NCBI RefSeq assembly: GCF_015710575.1
Contig: NZ_CP065373.1
Span: 4,650,001-4,714,000, forward strand
Length of the DNA: 64,000 nt
Reading direction: 5' to 3'
DNA from: Mycolicibacterium mengxianglii
GTDB lineage: Bacteria > Actinomycetota > Actinomycetes > Mycobacteriales > Mycobacteriaceae
Under the pieces are notes generated by a model. It did no database searches and had not been told where the DNA came from. It worked only from the letters and a program-made list of their open reading frames with translations. The position numbers were made by a program, and so were the translations under genes. Numbering within the stretch: the first letter of the stretch is position 1; each line of letters starts with the position of its first letter. This document shows, piece after piece, positions 35,410 through 43,603 of this stretch.

Positions 35410-35472
35410 CGCCGAAACCGACGTTTGGGTGCGATATCGGCCCTTTTTCGCACCCAAACGTTGGTTTCGGCG
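35410..35472. terminator. 25-bp inverted repeat between chorismate mutase and gabD
   Basis: Bases 35410-35434 pair with 35448-35472 over 25 positions with a single G-T mismatch and a 13-base loop. It fills the gap between two convergent genes and should terminate both. Its arm (CGTTTGGGTGCGA, CGCCGAAACC) resembles sequence near 56366-56429, so it may be a repeated extragenic palindrome used as a terminator. Confidence 0.7.
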
Positions 35473-35483
35473 CAGGTGAGTGA

Positions 35484-36932
35484 CTAGTTGGTCAACGCGA
35501 TGTACTTGGTATCGAGATACTCCTCGATACCCTCGGTTCCACCCTCACGGCCGAACCCGGATTCCTTGATGCCGCCGAAGGGTGCGGCGGCGTCGGAGAT
35601 CACACCGCGGTTGACTCCGACCATGCCGGACTCGATGGCGTCGGCCACCCGCAGCGCCCGATCCAGTGACTGCGTGTAGACATAGGCGGCCAACCCGTAC
35701 TCGGTGTCATTGGCGGCCTTGATGCCGTCTTCCTCGGTATCGAAGCCGATGATCGGAGCCACCGGCCCGAACACTTCCTCCTTGAGAATGCGCGCGTCGG
35801 CGGGCACGTCGGCCAGCACTGTGGCCGGGTAGAAGTTGCCCGGACCGCCGGGAGCCTCGCCGCCGACGGCCACGGAAGCACCGCGCTGCACCGCATCCTC
35901 GACCAACTCGGTCACCTTGGCGAGCTGCTTGGCGTTGATCAGCGGACCCAGCGTCGAGGACTCGTCGAGACCCTTGCCGAGGGTGAACTCGCTCATCCGC
36001 TTCACCAGCTTCTCGGTGAACTCCTGGCGCACCGAGTTGGCGATGTGGAACCGGTTGGCCGCGGTGCAGGCCTCGCCGCCGTTGCGCATCTTGGCCAGGA
36101 TCGCGCCGTCGACGGCGGCGTCGACGTCAGCGTCGTCGAACACGATGAACGGCGCATTGCCGCCGAGCTCCATCGACGTCCTGAGCAGCTTGTCCGAGGA
36201 CTGCTTGACCAGAGCCTTGCCCACGCCGGTGGAACCGGTGAACGTCAGCTTGCGCAGCCGGCCGTCGTCGATCAGCGCTGTGGTGACACCGCCCGGGTCG
36301 GTGGAGGGCAGAACCGACAGCACGCCCTTGGGAAGTCCGGCCTCGTCCATCAGCTTGGCCAGGTAAAGCATCGTCAGCGGCGTTTCCTGCGCCGGCTTCA
36401 CGATCATGGTGCAGCCGGCCGCGAACGCCGGCCCCATCTTGCGAGTGCCCATCGCCAGCGGGAAGTTCCACGGTGTGATGGCGTAGCACGGTCCTACGGC
36501 CTGCTTGGTCACCAGGATGCGTCCCGTACCCGCCGGGCTCGGCGTGTACCGCCCCGCGATGCGGACCGCTTCCTCGGCGAACCAGCGGAAGAACTCGGCG
36601 CCGTAAGTGACCTCGCCCTTGCTCTCGGCGTACACCTTGCCCATTTCCAGGGTCATCAGCGCGGCGATGTCGTCGGCGCTGGCGGTGATCGTCTCGAAGA
36701 CCGATCGTAGGATCTCGCCACGTTTACGCGCCGGTGTCGCGGCCCATTCGGCTTGCACGGCAGAGGCCGCGTCCAGTGCGGCGATGGCGTCCTCTGGGGT
36801 GGCGTCGGCGACTGCCAGAAGCACTTTGTCATCACTGGGGTCGAGGACGTCGAAGGTCGACGCGCCCTTGCGTTCCTCACCGCCGATCCACAGGCCGGTA
36901 GGGACGGAGGAAAGTAAAGCGGCGGTGTCCAT
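35484..36932 (-). CDS. gabD: NAD(P)-dependent succinate-semialdehyde dehydrogenase
   Basis: The 482-residue aldehyde dehydrogenase has the NAD(P) loop FTGSTGVG (231-238), general base Glu255 in MELGGNAP and catalytic Cys289 in [10 protein letters not shown]. The [11 protein letters not shown] motif is also intact. The C-terminal [17 protein letters not shown] segment is typical of the GabD/succinate-semialdehyde group. It would oxidise succinate semialdehyde to succinate in GABA or alpha-ketoglutarate-shunt metabolism. Related semialdehydes cannot be excluded. I do not recall it at this place in M. tuberculosis, so it is probably an insertion into the backbone. It is divergent from pgi. Confidence 0.85.
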   Translation of the reverse strand: MDTAALLSSVPTGLWIGGEERKGASTFDVLDPSDDKVLLAVADATPEDAIAALDAASAVQAEWAATPARKRGEILRSVFETITASADDIAALMTLEMGKVYAESKGEVTYGAEFFRWFAEEAVRIAGRYTPSPAGTGRILVTKQAVGPCYAITPWNFPLAMGTRKMGPAFAAGCTMIVKPAQETPLTMLYLAKLMDEAGLPKGVLSVLPSTDPGGVTTALIDDGRLRKLTFTGSTGVGKALVKQSSDKLLRTSMELGGNAPFIVFDDADVDAAVDGAILAKMRNGGEACTAANRFHIANSVRQEFTEKLVKRMSEFTLGKGLDESSTLGPLINAKQLAKVTELVEDAVQRGASVAVGGEAPGGPGNFYPATVLADVPADARILKEEVFGPVAPIIGFDTEEDGIKAANDTEYGLAAYVYTQSLDRALRVADAIESGMVGVNRGVISDAAAPFGGIKESGFGREGGTEGIEEYLDTKYIALTN

Positions 36933-36979
36933 GTGTCCATCATTTCATCCGGGAAAGCACAGTGGTGCGAGCTCCAGAT

Positions 36980-36985
36980 TAGTGT
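36980..36985 (+). promoter_or_regulatory. Likely leaderless -10 of pgi
   Basis: TAGTGT lies seven bases before the pgi ATG at 36993 and fits a TANNNT -10 element, placing transcription start at or next to the start codon. The same TAGTGT-N7-ATG layout occurs at 56500-56513. Confidence 0.4.
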
Positions 36986-36992
36986 TCGAGGT

Positions 36993-38660
36993 ATGACCGC
37001 CGACACCGATCAGATCCCTGATATCACCACCACTCCCGCGTGGAATGCACTGCAGCGTCACTACGATCAGGTCCACGAAAAGCACCTCACCGAATTCTTC
37101 GCCGAGGATCCCGACCGCGGTCGGGAGTTGACGTTGACTGTGGGTGATCTCTACATCGACTACAGCAAGCACCGCGTCACCCGGGAGACGCTGCAGCTGT
37201 TGGTGGAGTTGGCCGAGGCAGCGGGTTTCACGGCACGTCGGGATGCGATGTTCGCCGGTGAGCACATCAATACCTCCGAGAATCGGGCGGTGCTGCACAC
37301 CGCGCTGCGGCTGCCGCGGGAGGCATCGTTGCGGGTGGACGGCCAGGACGTGGTGAGCGACGTGCATTCGGTGCTCGATGCCATGGGTGATTTCACCGAC
37401 CGGTTGCGCAGCGGCGAGTGGACCGGCGCCACCGGCGAGCGCATCAAGACAGTGGTGAACATCGGGATCGGCGGCTCGGACCTGGGCCCGGTGATGGTGT
37501 ACCAGGCCCTGCGGCACTACGCCGACGCCGGCATCTCGGCGCGGTTCGTGTCCAACGTCGACCCCGCCGATCTGGTGGCCACGTTGGCTGATCTGGACCC
37601 GGCGACGTCGTTGTTCATCATCGCTTCCAAGACCTTCTCGACGTTGGAGACGCTGACCAACGCCACCGCGGCCCGGCGTTGGCTCACCGCGGCCTTGGGT
37701 GATGCGGCGGTCAGTAAGCACTTCGTCGCGGTGTCGACGAACAAACGACTGGTCGACGAGTTCGGCATCGACACCGCCAATATGTTCGGTTTCTGGGACT
37801 GGGTGGGCGGCCGGTACTCAGTGGACTCGGCAATCGGACTCTCGGTGATGGCGGTCATCGGCCGGGAGGCCTTCGCCGACTTCCTGTCCGGTTTCCATCT
37901 GGTCGACGAGCATTTCCGCACCACGTCACTGGAATCGAACGCGCCGGCGCTGCTGGGGTTGATCGGGTTGTGGTACTCGAATTTCTTCGGCGCACAGTCG
38001 CGCGCGGTGCTGCCCTATTCCAACGATCTGGCGCGGTTTGCGGCTTATCTGCAGCAGCTCACCATGGAATCGAACGGCAAGTCGGTGCGCGCCGACGGCA
38101 GCCCGGTGACCACCGACACCGGGGAGATCTTCTGGGGTGAGCCGGGGACCAACGGCCAGCATGCGTTCTACCAGCTGCTGCACCAGGGCACCCGGCTGGT
38201 CCCCGCGGACTTCATCGGTTTCTCCCAGCCCACCGATGACCTGCCCACCGCCGACGGCACCGGCAGCATGCACGACCTGTTGATGAGCAATTTCTTCGCC
38301 CAGACCCAGGTGCTGGCCTTCGGCAAGACCGCGGACGCCATCGCCGAGGAAGGCACCCCAGCGGAGGTGGTGGCGCACAAGGTGATGCCCGGAAACCGAC
38401 CGTCGACGTCGATCCTGGGCACCCGGCTCACGCCGTCGGTGGTCGGGCAATTGATCGCACTCTACGAGCACCAGGTGTTCACCGAAGGGGTGATCTGGGG
38501 TATCGATTCCTTCGACCAGTGGGGTGTCGAGCTCGGTAAAACCCAGGCCAAAGCCCTGCTACCGATCATCACCGCCGACAGCGCACCCACCCAGCAGTCC
38601 GACAGCTCCACCGACACGCTCGTTCGCCGGTACCGCCAGGAACGCGGCCGGGCAGGCTAG
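36993..38660 (+). CDS. pgi: Glucose-6-phosphate isomerase
   Basis: The 555-residue enzyme interconverts glucose 6-phosphate and fructose 6-phosphate. Family signatures are [47 protein letters not shown] with the catalytic region, and [18 protein letters not shown] near the C-terminus. The length matches mycobacterial Pgi (about 553). The ATG at 36993 ([11 protein letters not shown]) is chosen because an upstream in-frame ATG lies inside the gabD promoter region. A perfect 17-bp hairpin follows the stop. Confidence 0.97.
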   Translation: MTADTDQIPDITTTPAWNALQRHYDQVHEKHLTEFFAEDPDRGRELTLTVGDLYIDYSKHRVTRETLQLLVELAEAAGFTARRDAMFAGEHINTSENRAVLHTALRLPREASLRVDGQDVVSDVHSVLDAMGDFTDRLRSGEWTGATGERIKTVVNIGIGGSDLGPVMVYQALRHYADAGISARFVSNVDPADLVATLADLDPATSLFIIASKTFSTLETLTNATAARRWLTAALGDAAVSKHFVAVSTNKRLVDEFGIDTANMFGFWDWVGGRYSVDSAIGLSVMAVIGREAFADFLSGFHLVDEHFRTTSLESNAPALLGLIGLWYSNFFGAQSRAVLPYSNDLARFAAYLQQLTMESNGKSVRADGSPVTTDTGEIFWGEPGTNGQHAFYQLLHQGTRLVPADFIGFSQPTDDLPTADGTGSMHDLLMSNFFAQTQVLAFGKTADAIAEEGTPAEVVAHKVMPGNRPSTSILGTRLTPSVVGQLIALYEHQVFTEGVIWGIDSFDQWGVELGKTQAKALLPIITADSAPTQQSDSSTDTLVRRYRQERGRAG

Positions 38661-38672
38661 CCCGAACACGCA

Positions 38673-38710
38673 CAACGCGGCGCACGATCCTCAGATCGTG
38701 CGCCGCGTTG
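38673..38710. terminator. 17-bp perfect hairpin after pgi
   Basis: Bases 38673-38689 are perfectly complementary to 38694-38710 around a CTCA loop. The hairpin separates pgi from the convergent collagen-like gene ending at 38735 and is well placed to terminate both. Confidence 0.7.
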
Positions 38711-38734
38711 CGTAGCTCAGTCAGTCAGTGCGTG

Positions 38735-39205
38735 TCAGGGAGCGGGGATGGTCGCGCAACCCACGTTGGGGATGCAGCCGGTGGCTCCACCGGGTCCGGC
38801 CGTGCCGGCAGGCCCTCCGGGGATCACGCCGCTGGCACCCTCAGGTCCCGCCGTACCGCCCGGTCCACCCGGGATCACGCCGCTGGCACCCTCAGGTCCC
38901 GCCGTACCGCCCGGTCCACCCGGAATGACGCCGCTGGCGCCACCCGGACCGGCTTGCCCGCCGGGTCCACCTGGGATCACGCCTGCCGCGCCGCCGGCAC
39001 CAGCAGTGCCTGCGGGGCCGCCGGGAATGTTGACCGCAGCGCCACCGGGACCGGCGGTGCCGACATCAGCGCAGGGGGTGCCGTCGGCGTTGACGCACGG
39101 CGGCGGCGGTACAGGCTCTGCCATCGCGGCCGGGGCGAAGGCGAACGCCGCGGCAGCGGCACCTGCGAACAATGCGGGAGTCATCTTCGAAAGTTTCACC
39201 ATCAT
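38735..39205 (-). CDS. Secreted glycine-rich, collagen-like repeat protein
   Basis: The 156-residue protein has a signal peptide (MVKLSKMTPALFAGAAAAAF ... AAMA, cleavage before EPVPPPP). It then has a short Cys-containing segment (PPCVNADGTPCADVG). The body is about five 17-residue units of the form GGPGGTAGPEGASGVIP, a Gly-x-x-like collagen pattern. A final segment holds two more Cys (GCIPNVGCATIPAP). Four cysteines flanking the repeat could form disulfides outside the cell. No enzymatic motif is present. Start choice between two adjacent ATGs is open. A surface or matrix role is only inferred. Confidence 0.7.
   Translation of the reverse strand: MMVKLSKMTPALFAGAAAAAFAFAPAAMAEPVPPPPCVNADGTPCADVGTAGPGGAAVNIPGGPAGTAGAGGAAGVIPGGPGGQAGPGGASGVIPGGPGGTAGPEGASGVIPGGPGGTAGPEGASGVIPGGPAGTAGPGGATGCIPNVGCATIPAP
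38823..38924. repeat. 51-bp tandem duplication inside the collagen-like gene
   Basis: Bases 38823-38873 and 38874-38924 are identical at 50 of 51 positions, coding two identical 17-residue units. Near-identity at synonymous sites points to recent duplication. Flanking units are diverged copies of the same period. Confidence 0.85.
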
Positions 39206-39534
39206 GTCAGTGGGGCTACCACTGCGCTCGCGAACCTAAACCACATCGCAACCATCCAGATCCGAAAAAATCGCGTCGCCGCGGCCACCATCACGCTGAC
39301 CAGCGGAACCCGCCGCTACGCCGGAACCGCCGCGCGGCTGAGTTTCCCTGGGATCGCGCCCACTCACCGGAATCGTTGTCCACCAGCGACATTGATCGAC
39401 TTCCCCGGCACGACGCCTCTCCACGACATTCCGCAGAGCGGGCCACTTTCAGCGAAGTCAACCATCGGGTGGGCTCGCGACCCGCCTGCCACCCGGGGGC
39501 GCGCTGAGCGGCACCGGGTGATCCAAAGTGCTTG
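39206..39534. other. Intergenic stretch without a recognisable gene
   Basis: About 330 bp lies between the collagen-like gene start and the Fpg-like gene stop, both on the minus strand. It should hold the promoter of the collagen-like gene. No convincing coding frame, RNA element or strong repeat was seen. Confidence 0.5.
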
Positions 39535-40398
39535 CTATTTGAGCAGCTTGGACATTCGCCGGTCGGCGAGCACTTTGCCACCGGTTTGACAGGTGGCACA
39601 GTACTGGAAGGACTTGTCAGCGAAGGAGACTTCGCGCACCGTGTCACCGCACACGGGGCAGGGCAGGCCGGTGCGCGCGTGCACCCGCAGGCCAGATCGC
39701 TTCTCCCCCTTCAATGTTGCGGCCTGCTGACCGACCGATCGGCTCACCGCGTCGGTCAGCACGGTGATCATCGCGTCGTGCAATGCCGACAACTGCGCGC
39801 CGGTCAGCTTGCCTGCTGTCGCGAACGGGGAAAGCCTGGCCACGTGCAGGATCTCGTCGCTGTAGGCGTTGCCGATTCCGGCGATCACCTTCTGATCGGT
39901 GATCACGGATTTGATCCGGCCGGTGTTGCCCCGCAGCACGTCGGCAAGGTCCTCCGGACCCAGCGACAACGCATCGGGTCCCAGTGAGGCGATACCCGGC
40001 ACTGTGGTGGGATCAGCGACCAGCCACACCGCCAGTCGTTTCTGGGTGCCGGCCTCGGTGAGGTCGAAGCCCGGCGCCTCACCCGGCGTACCGAGATGCA
40101 CCCGCAGCGCGATCGGCCCCTTACCCGGTTTGAGCGGCGCGGCGGCCAGCTTGTCCGACCAGCGCAACCAGCCCGCACGGGACAGGTGCGTGATGAGATG
40201 CAATTCGCCGATCTCGAGCCCGAGGTATTTGCCCCAGCGGTTGGCTCCGGTGACAGCCTGGCCGTACAGCGCGGTGATCGGCGGGTCGAAGGTCTTGAGC
40301 ACCGAGAACGCGGAGACATCGATGCGCCCGACCGTCGAGCCGACGGCATGACGGCGCAGGTGATCGGCGAGCGCTTCGATCTCGGGAAGTTCGGGCAC
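39535..40398 (-). CDS. Fpg/Nei-family DNA glycosylase, full length
   Basis: The 287-residue protein begins PELPE after the initiator GTG, giving the N-terminal proline nucleophile and catalytic Glu of Fpg/Nei enzymes. An H2TH region (GIGNAYSDEILHVARLSP) follows. A C-terminal zinc finger has CPVC and YCATC cysteine pairs. It should excise oxidised bases and cut the strand. It occupies the place of M. tuberculosis Rv0944 near pgi, which I recall as a truncated, inactive copy, whereas this one looks complete. In-frame codons before the GTG were rejected because processing must expose Pro2. Confidence 0.88.
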   Translation of the reverse strand: MPELPEIEALADHLRRHAVGSTVGRIDVSAFSVLKTFDPPITALYGQAVTGANRWGKYLGLEIGELHLITHLSRAGWLRWSDKLAAAPLKPGKGPIALRVHLGTPGEAPGFDLTEAGTQKRLAVWLVADPTTVPGIASLGPDALSLGPEDLADVLRGNTGRIKSVITDQKVIAGIGNAYSDEILHVARLSPFATAGKLTGAQLSALHDAMITVLTDAVSRSVGQQAATLKGEKRSGLRVHARTGLPCPVCGDTVREVSFADKSFQYCATCQTGGKVLADRRMSKLLK

Positions 40399-40453
40399 CC
40401 ATCCAGTCTGCCGACCTCGGCGACGCCGTGTCATCCGTTTTCCGCAAAGATGA

Positions 40454-40729
40454 ATGCGTGCACCACAGGTATTCGCCGCGTCGATCACGGCATCGTCACT
40501 GGTGATGGCCGGCCTCAGCGGGGCCGCTCTGGCCGGCGCCGGGGAATCGAGCCCGCTTCACACCCTCGTCGACACCGCGGCCCAGCGGTTGCAGACCGCC
40601 GAGCCGGTAGCCGCGTTCAAGTGGATCAACGGCGCCCCGATCAACGATCCGCCCCGGGTGCAGGTGGTGTTCGACGGGGTGGGCACCGAGGCGACCGCAC
40701 ATCAGCTTGATCTCGGGTGCGTTCACTAG
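40454..40729 (+). pseudogene. Truncated secreted chorismate mutase (AroQ-gamma) remnant
   Basis: The 91-residue frame has a signal peptide (ITASSLVMAGLSGAALAGAG). It then has LHTLVDTAAQRLQTAEPVAA and FKWINGAPINDPPRV, very like the N-terminus of the secreted chorismate mutase of M. tuberculosis (Rv1885c, [20 protein letters not shown], FKW). Homology fades after residue 80 (TAHQLDLGCVH) and stops, where a full enzyme needs about 110 more residues. The frame ends within the KstR box of the next gene. It is therefore a 5' fragment. It may still be secreted but cannot be a complete mutase. Confidence 0.75.
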
Positions 40730-40740
40730 AACGTGTTCTA
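40727..40740. promoter_or_regulatory. KstR-type operator, perfect 14-mer
   Basis: TAGAACGTGTTCTA matches TnnAACnnGTTnnA fully and is flanked by C and G that extend the palindrome to 16 bp. It ends 11 bases before the LLM start at 40752. Confidence 0.75.
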
Positions 40741-40751
40741 GTCTGAGGCGC

Positions 40752-41621
40752 ATGCGGTTCACTTATGCGGAAGCCATGACCGACCCGGCCTACTACATTC
40801 CCCTGGCGAAGGCCGCCGATGAGGCGGGCTATCACGCGATGACGATCCCCGACAGCATCGCCTACCCGTTGGAGTCCGACTCGACGTATCCGTACACCGA
40901 GGACGGCAACCGGGAGTTCCTCGACGGTAAGGCGTTCATCGAGTCGTTCACCCTGATCGGGGCGCTGTCCGCGGTGACAACCCGCCTGCACTTCAACATC
41001 TTCGTGCTCAAGCTGCCGATCCGCCCGCCGGCGCTGGTGGCCAAGCAGGCGGGCTCCCTGGCCGCGCTCTTCGACAACCGCCTCGGCCTCGGCGTCGGCA
41101 CCAGCCCGTGGCGGGAGGACTACGAGGTCATGGGCGTGCCGTTCGCCCGCCGCGGCAAGCGGATGGACGAATGCATCGACATCATCAAGGGCCTGACCAC
41201 CGGCGAGTACTTCGAATACCACGGCGAGTTCTACGACATCCCGATGACGAAGATGACCCCGGCGCCGACGAAGCCGGTGCCCATCTTGGTCGGCGGGCAC
41301 GCCGACGCCGCGCTCAAGCGCGCTGCCCGCAATGACGGCTGGATGCACGGCGGCGGTGACCCCGACGAACTCGATCCGCTGATCAAGCGGGTACAGGAAT
41401 TCCGCCGGGCCGAGGGACTGGAGAACGAGCCCTTCCAGATCCACGTCATCTCGATCGACGGGTTCTCCCTCGACGGCATCAAACGTCTCGAGGACAAGGG
41501 CGTCACCGACGTCATCGTCGGCTTCCGCATTCCCTACATCAAGGGCCCCGACACCGAGCCTCTCGACGCCAAGATCCGCAATCTGGAGTGGTTCGCCGAA
41601 AACGTCATCGCCAAAGCGTGA
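40752..41621 (+). CDS. LLM-class F420-dependent oxidoreductase (Rv0940c-like)
   Basis: The 289-residue TIM-barrel protein begins MRFTYAEAMTDPAYY, with a GAGG ribosome binding site. Family segments are YHAMTIPDSIAYPLESDS, FVLKLPIRPPALVAKQAGSL, GVGTSPWREDYEVMGVPF and PILVGGHADAALKRAARNDG. Cofactor F420 is inferred from the mycobacterial family. Its KstR box and place near ligD and pgi match what I recall for M. tuberculosis Rv0940c. Sterol-linked metabolism is therefore likely, but the reaction is unknown. Confidence 0.85.
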   Translation: MRFTYAEAMTDPAYYIPLAKAADEAGYHAMTIPDSIAYPLESDSTYPYTEDGNREFLDGKAFIESFTLIGALSAVTTRLHFNIFVLKLPIRPPALVAKQAGSLAALFDNRLGLGVGTSPWREDYEVMGVPFARRGKRMDECIDIIKGLTTGEYFEYHGEFYDIPMTKMTPAPTKPVPILVGGHADAALKRAARNDGWMHGGGDPDELDPLIKRVQEFRRAEGLENEPFQIHVISIDGFSLDGIKRLEDKGVTDVIVGFRIPYIKGPDTEPLDAKIRNLEWFAENVIAKA

Positions 41622-41660
41622 TTCGTGGAGTCTGAGGGGCCCTGCACAGAATCCCCAGGC

Positions 41661-42647
41661 TCAGCGTTCGGAATCCAGCTGTGCCATGTGCACGGCCGGG
41701 TACCGGTCGCCGGCCACCTGCTCGGCCGGAACCGCTGCCTCGATCGCCGCCAGCTGCTCCTCGGTCAGCGTCGCCCCCGCCGCACCCACCGACTCGGCCA
41801 GCCGGCTGCGGGTGCGGGCCCCCACCAGCGGCACGATATCGGTTCCCCGAGAGCCCACCCAGGCGATGGCCGCCTGCGCCACGGTGATCCCCAGCTCGTC
41901 GGCCACGCCGCGCAGCGCCTCCACCAGGGCCAGGTTGCGGTCCAGGTTCTCTTCCGCGAACCGGGGGGTGGCGAGTCGTGAATCATTCTCTGCAACACGA
42001 TCTTTGGTCCAGTGTCCGCTGATCAATCCGCGCGCCAGCACACCGTAGGCGGTCACCCCGATCCCCAGCTCACGGCAGGTGTCGAGGATGCCGCGCTCGA
42101 TACCGCGGGAGGCCAGTGAGTATTCGATCTGCAGGTCGCTGATCGGCCGCACCGCGGCCGCACGCCGGATCGTCTCCGGCCCCACCTCTGAGAGCCCGAT
42201 GTGCCGGACGAACCCGGCGTCGACGAGTTCTCCGATGGCGCCGACGGTGTCCTCGATCGGCACGGTCGGATCCAGCCGGGCCGGCCGGTAGATGTCGATG
42301 TAGTCGGTACCCAGGCGTTGCAGCGAGTACGCGACTGCGGTTTTCACCGCCGACGGCCGGGCGTCGAAGCCCAGCCAGGCTCCGTCGGGGCCGATCTGGG
42401 CACCGAACTTCACGCTGAGCTGGTAGTTGTCACGGGGAACGGATCGCAGTGCCTCCGCCAGCAGCAGCTCGTTGTGGCCCATACCGTAGAAGTCGCCGGT
42501 GTCCAGCAATGTGATGCCCGCGTCGAGTGCGGCGTGCACCGTGGCGATGCTCTCGTCCCGGTCCGCTGGGCCGTATGCCGCGGACATGCCCATGCAGCCG
42601 AGCCCGAGCGTCGATGTGGTCAGAGTTCCGAGTTTCTTGATGTCCAT
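41661..42647 (-). CDS. Aldo/keto reductase
   Basis: The 328-residue protein (start MDIKKLGTLTTSTLG) is an AKR of the YakC/AKR13-like group. GLGCMGMS and LLDTGDFYGMGHNE carry catalytic Asp and Tyr, and SVKFGAQIGP the Lys. The GYIDIYxxHR-like place reads TDYIDIYRPARLDP, so the usual His of the tetrad is replaced. A C-terminal NADPH site (VGARTRSRLAESVGA) is present. It should reduce carbonyls with NADPH, though the missing His may alter activity. It is divergent from an XRE/MmyB regulator, a common actinobacterial pairing that implies control by that neighbour. Confidence 0.85.
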   Translation of the reverse strand: MDIKKLGTLTTSTLGLGCMGMSAAYGPADRDESIATVHAALDAGITLLDTGDFYGMGHNELLLAEALRSVPRDNYQLSVKFGAQIGPDGAWLGFDARPSAVKTAVAYSLQRLGTDYIDIYRPARLDPTVPIEDTVGAIGELVDAGFVRHIGLSEVGPETIRRAAAVRPISDLQIEYSLASRGIERGILDTCRELGIGVTAYGVLARGLISGHWTKDRVAENDSRLATPRFAEENLDRNLALVEALRGVADELGITVAQAAIAWVGSRGTDIVPLVGARTRSRLAESVGAAGATLTEEQLAAIEAAVPAEQVAGDRYPAVHMAQLDSER

Positions 42648-42748
42648 GGGCCTCAGTCTTGGCCGATTCGGCAAACTCAGCTAGGACGCGGTTAGCCATG
42701 GATCCGGAGTCCCTGTATCCGAGTCGGCTCTGCGGTGACAATGGTGTG

Positions 42749-43603
42749 ATGGATCGTGATGCGCTAGCCGACTTCCTGCGACGCCGACGGGAGTCGATCC
42801 GGCCCGCCGATGTGGGGTTGCCCGCGGGCGCGCGCCGGCGGACGACGGGCCTGCGTCGTGAGGAGGTGGCCCAGTTGACCGGCATGTCGGCGGACTACTA
42901 CAGCCGGTTGGAGCAGGCCCGCAGCACGCAGCCGTCGCCGCAGATGTTGCGGGCGTTGGCACGCTCGCTGCGCCTGACCGAGGACGAGACCGAACACCTG
43001 TACCGGTTGGCGGGCCACGCCGTACCCGACCGCACCGGGGTGCCCCTCAGTGTGCGGCCCGCGTTGCTGTTCGTCCTGGACCAACTGCGGGACGCCGCCG
43101 CGTTCGTGTGCACCGACACCTACGTCTTGCTTGCCCAGAACGAGCTGGCCAGGCTCCTGATGGGTGATCTGGTCACGGGCCTGACGGGATACCAGGCCAG
43201 CTTCGCCTGGCGGTGGTTCACCGATCCGCACAGCCGCGAACAAGTTCCGGAGCCGGAATGCGACATCCACAGCCAAGTCACTGTCGCGGACCTACGGGCC
43301 GCCTGGGCGCGACGGCGCGAGGACGCCGACATGCGTGAGCTGGTCGACAACCTGCTGCACAGCAGCGCCGAATTCGCCGAGCTGTGGGCGCGGCACGAGG
43401 TGGCCGTCCGCCGTGCACAGCGCAAGACGTTCATGACAAGAGTCGGCGCCATCACGCTGGATTGCGAGGTGCTGGACACCAACGACAACCAGCAGTTGGT
43501 GGTGCTCACTCCGCCTGCCGGATCGTCGGCGCTGGAGGATCTGAACCTGCTCAGAGTGGTCGGCGAGCAAACCGTCGGTCAGAGCTCGTCCCACACCGGC
43601 TGA
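42749..43603 (+). CDS. XRE-family regulator with MmyB-like ligand domain
   Basis: The 284-residue protein starts MDRDALADFLRRRRESIRPA. The helix-turn-helix is TGLRREEVAQLTGMSADYYS, RLEQARSTQPSPQML. After residue 90 follows the PAS-like MmyB ligand-binding domain (AFVCTDTYVLLAQNELARLL, AFAWRWFTDP-like segment, VADLRAAWARR). Such regulators usually control the divergent reductase gene in response to a lipid-like or aromatic ligand. The start was set at the ATG that immediately precedes the helix-turn-helix. The 3' end overlaps the convergent enoyl-CoA hydratase gene by 25 bp. Confidence 0.88.
   Translation: MDRDALADFLRRRRESIRPADVGLPAGARRRTTGLRREEVAQLTGMSADYYSRLEQARSTQPSPQMLRALARSLRLTEDETEHLYRLAGHAVPDRTGVPLSVRPALLFVLDQLRDAAAFVCTDTYVLLAQNELARLLMGDLVTGLTGYQASFAWRWFTDPHSREQVPEPECDIHSQVTVADLRAAWARRREDADMRELVDNLLHSSAEFAELWARHEVAVRRAQRKTFMTRVGAITLDCEVLDTNDNQQLVVLTPPAGSSALEDLNLLRVVGEQTVGQSSSHTG

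Noticed and set aside
36976..36992. LexA box at the pgi promoter
   Set aside because: It shares TAGTGTTCGAG with the SOS-controlled gene at 56513, but the left half-site TCGAAC is missing.
38823..38924. CRISPR-like or satellite array
   Set aside because: The repeats are contiguous, without spacers, multiples of three, and code for a regular secreted protein.
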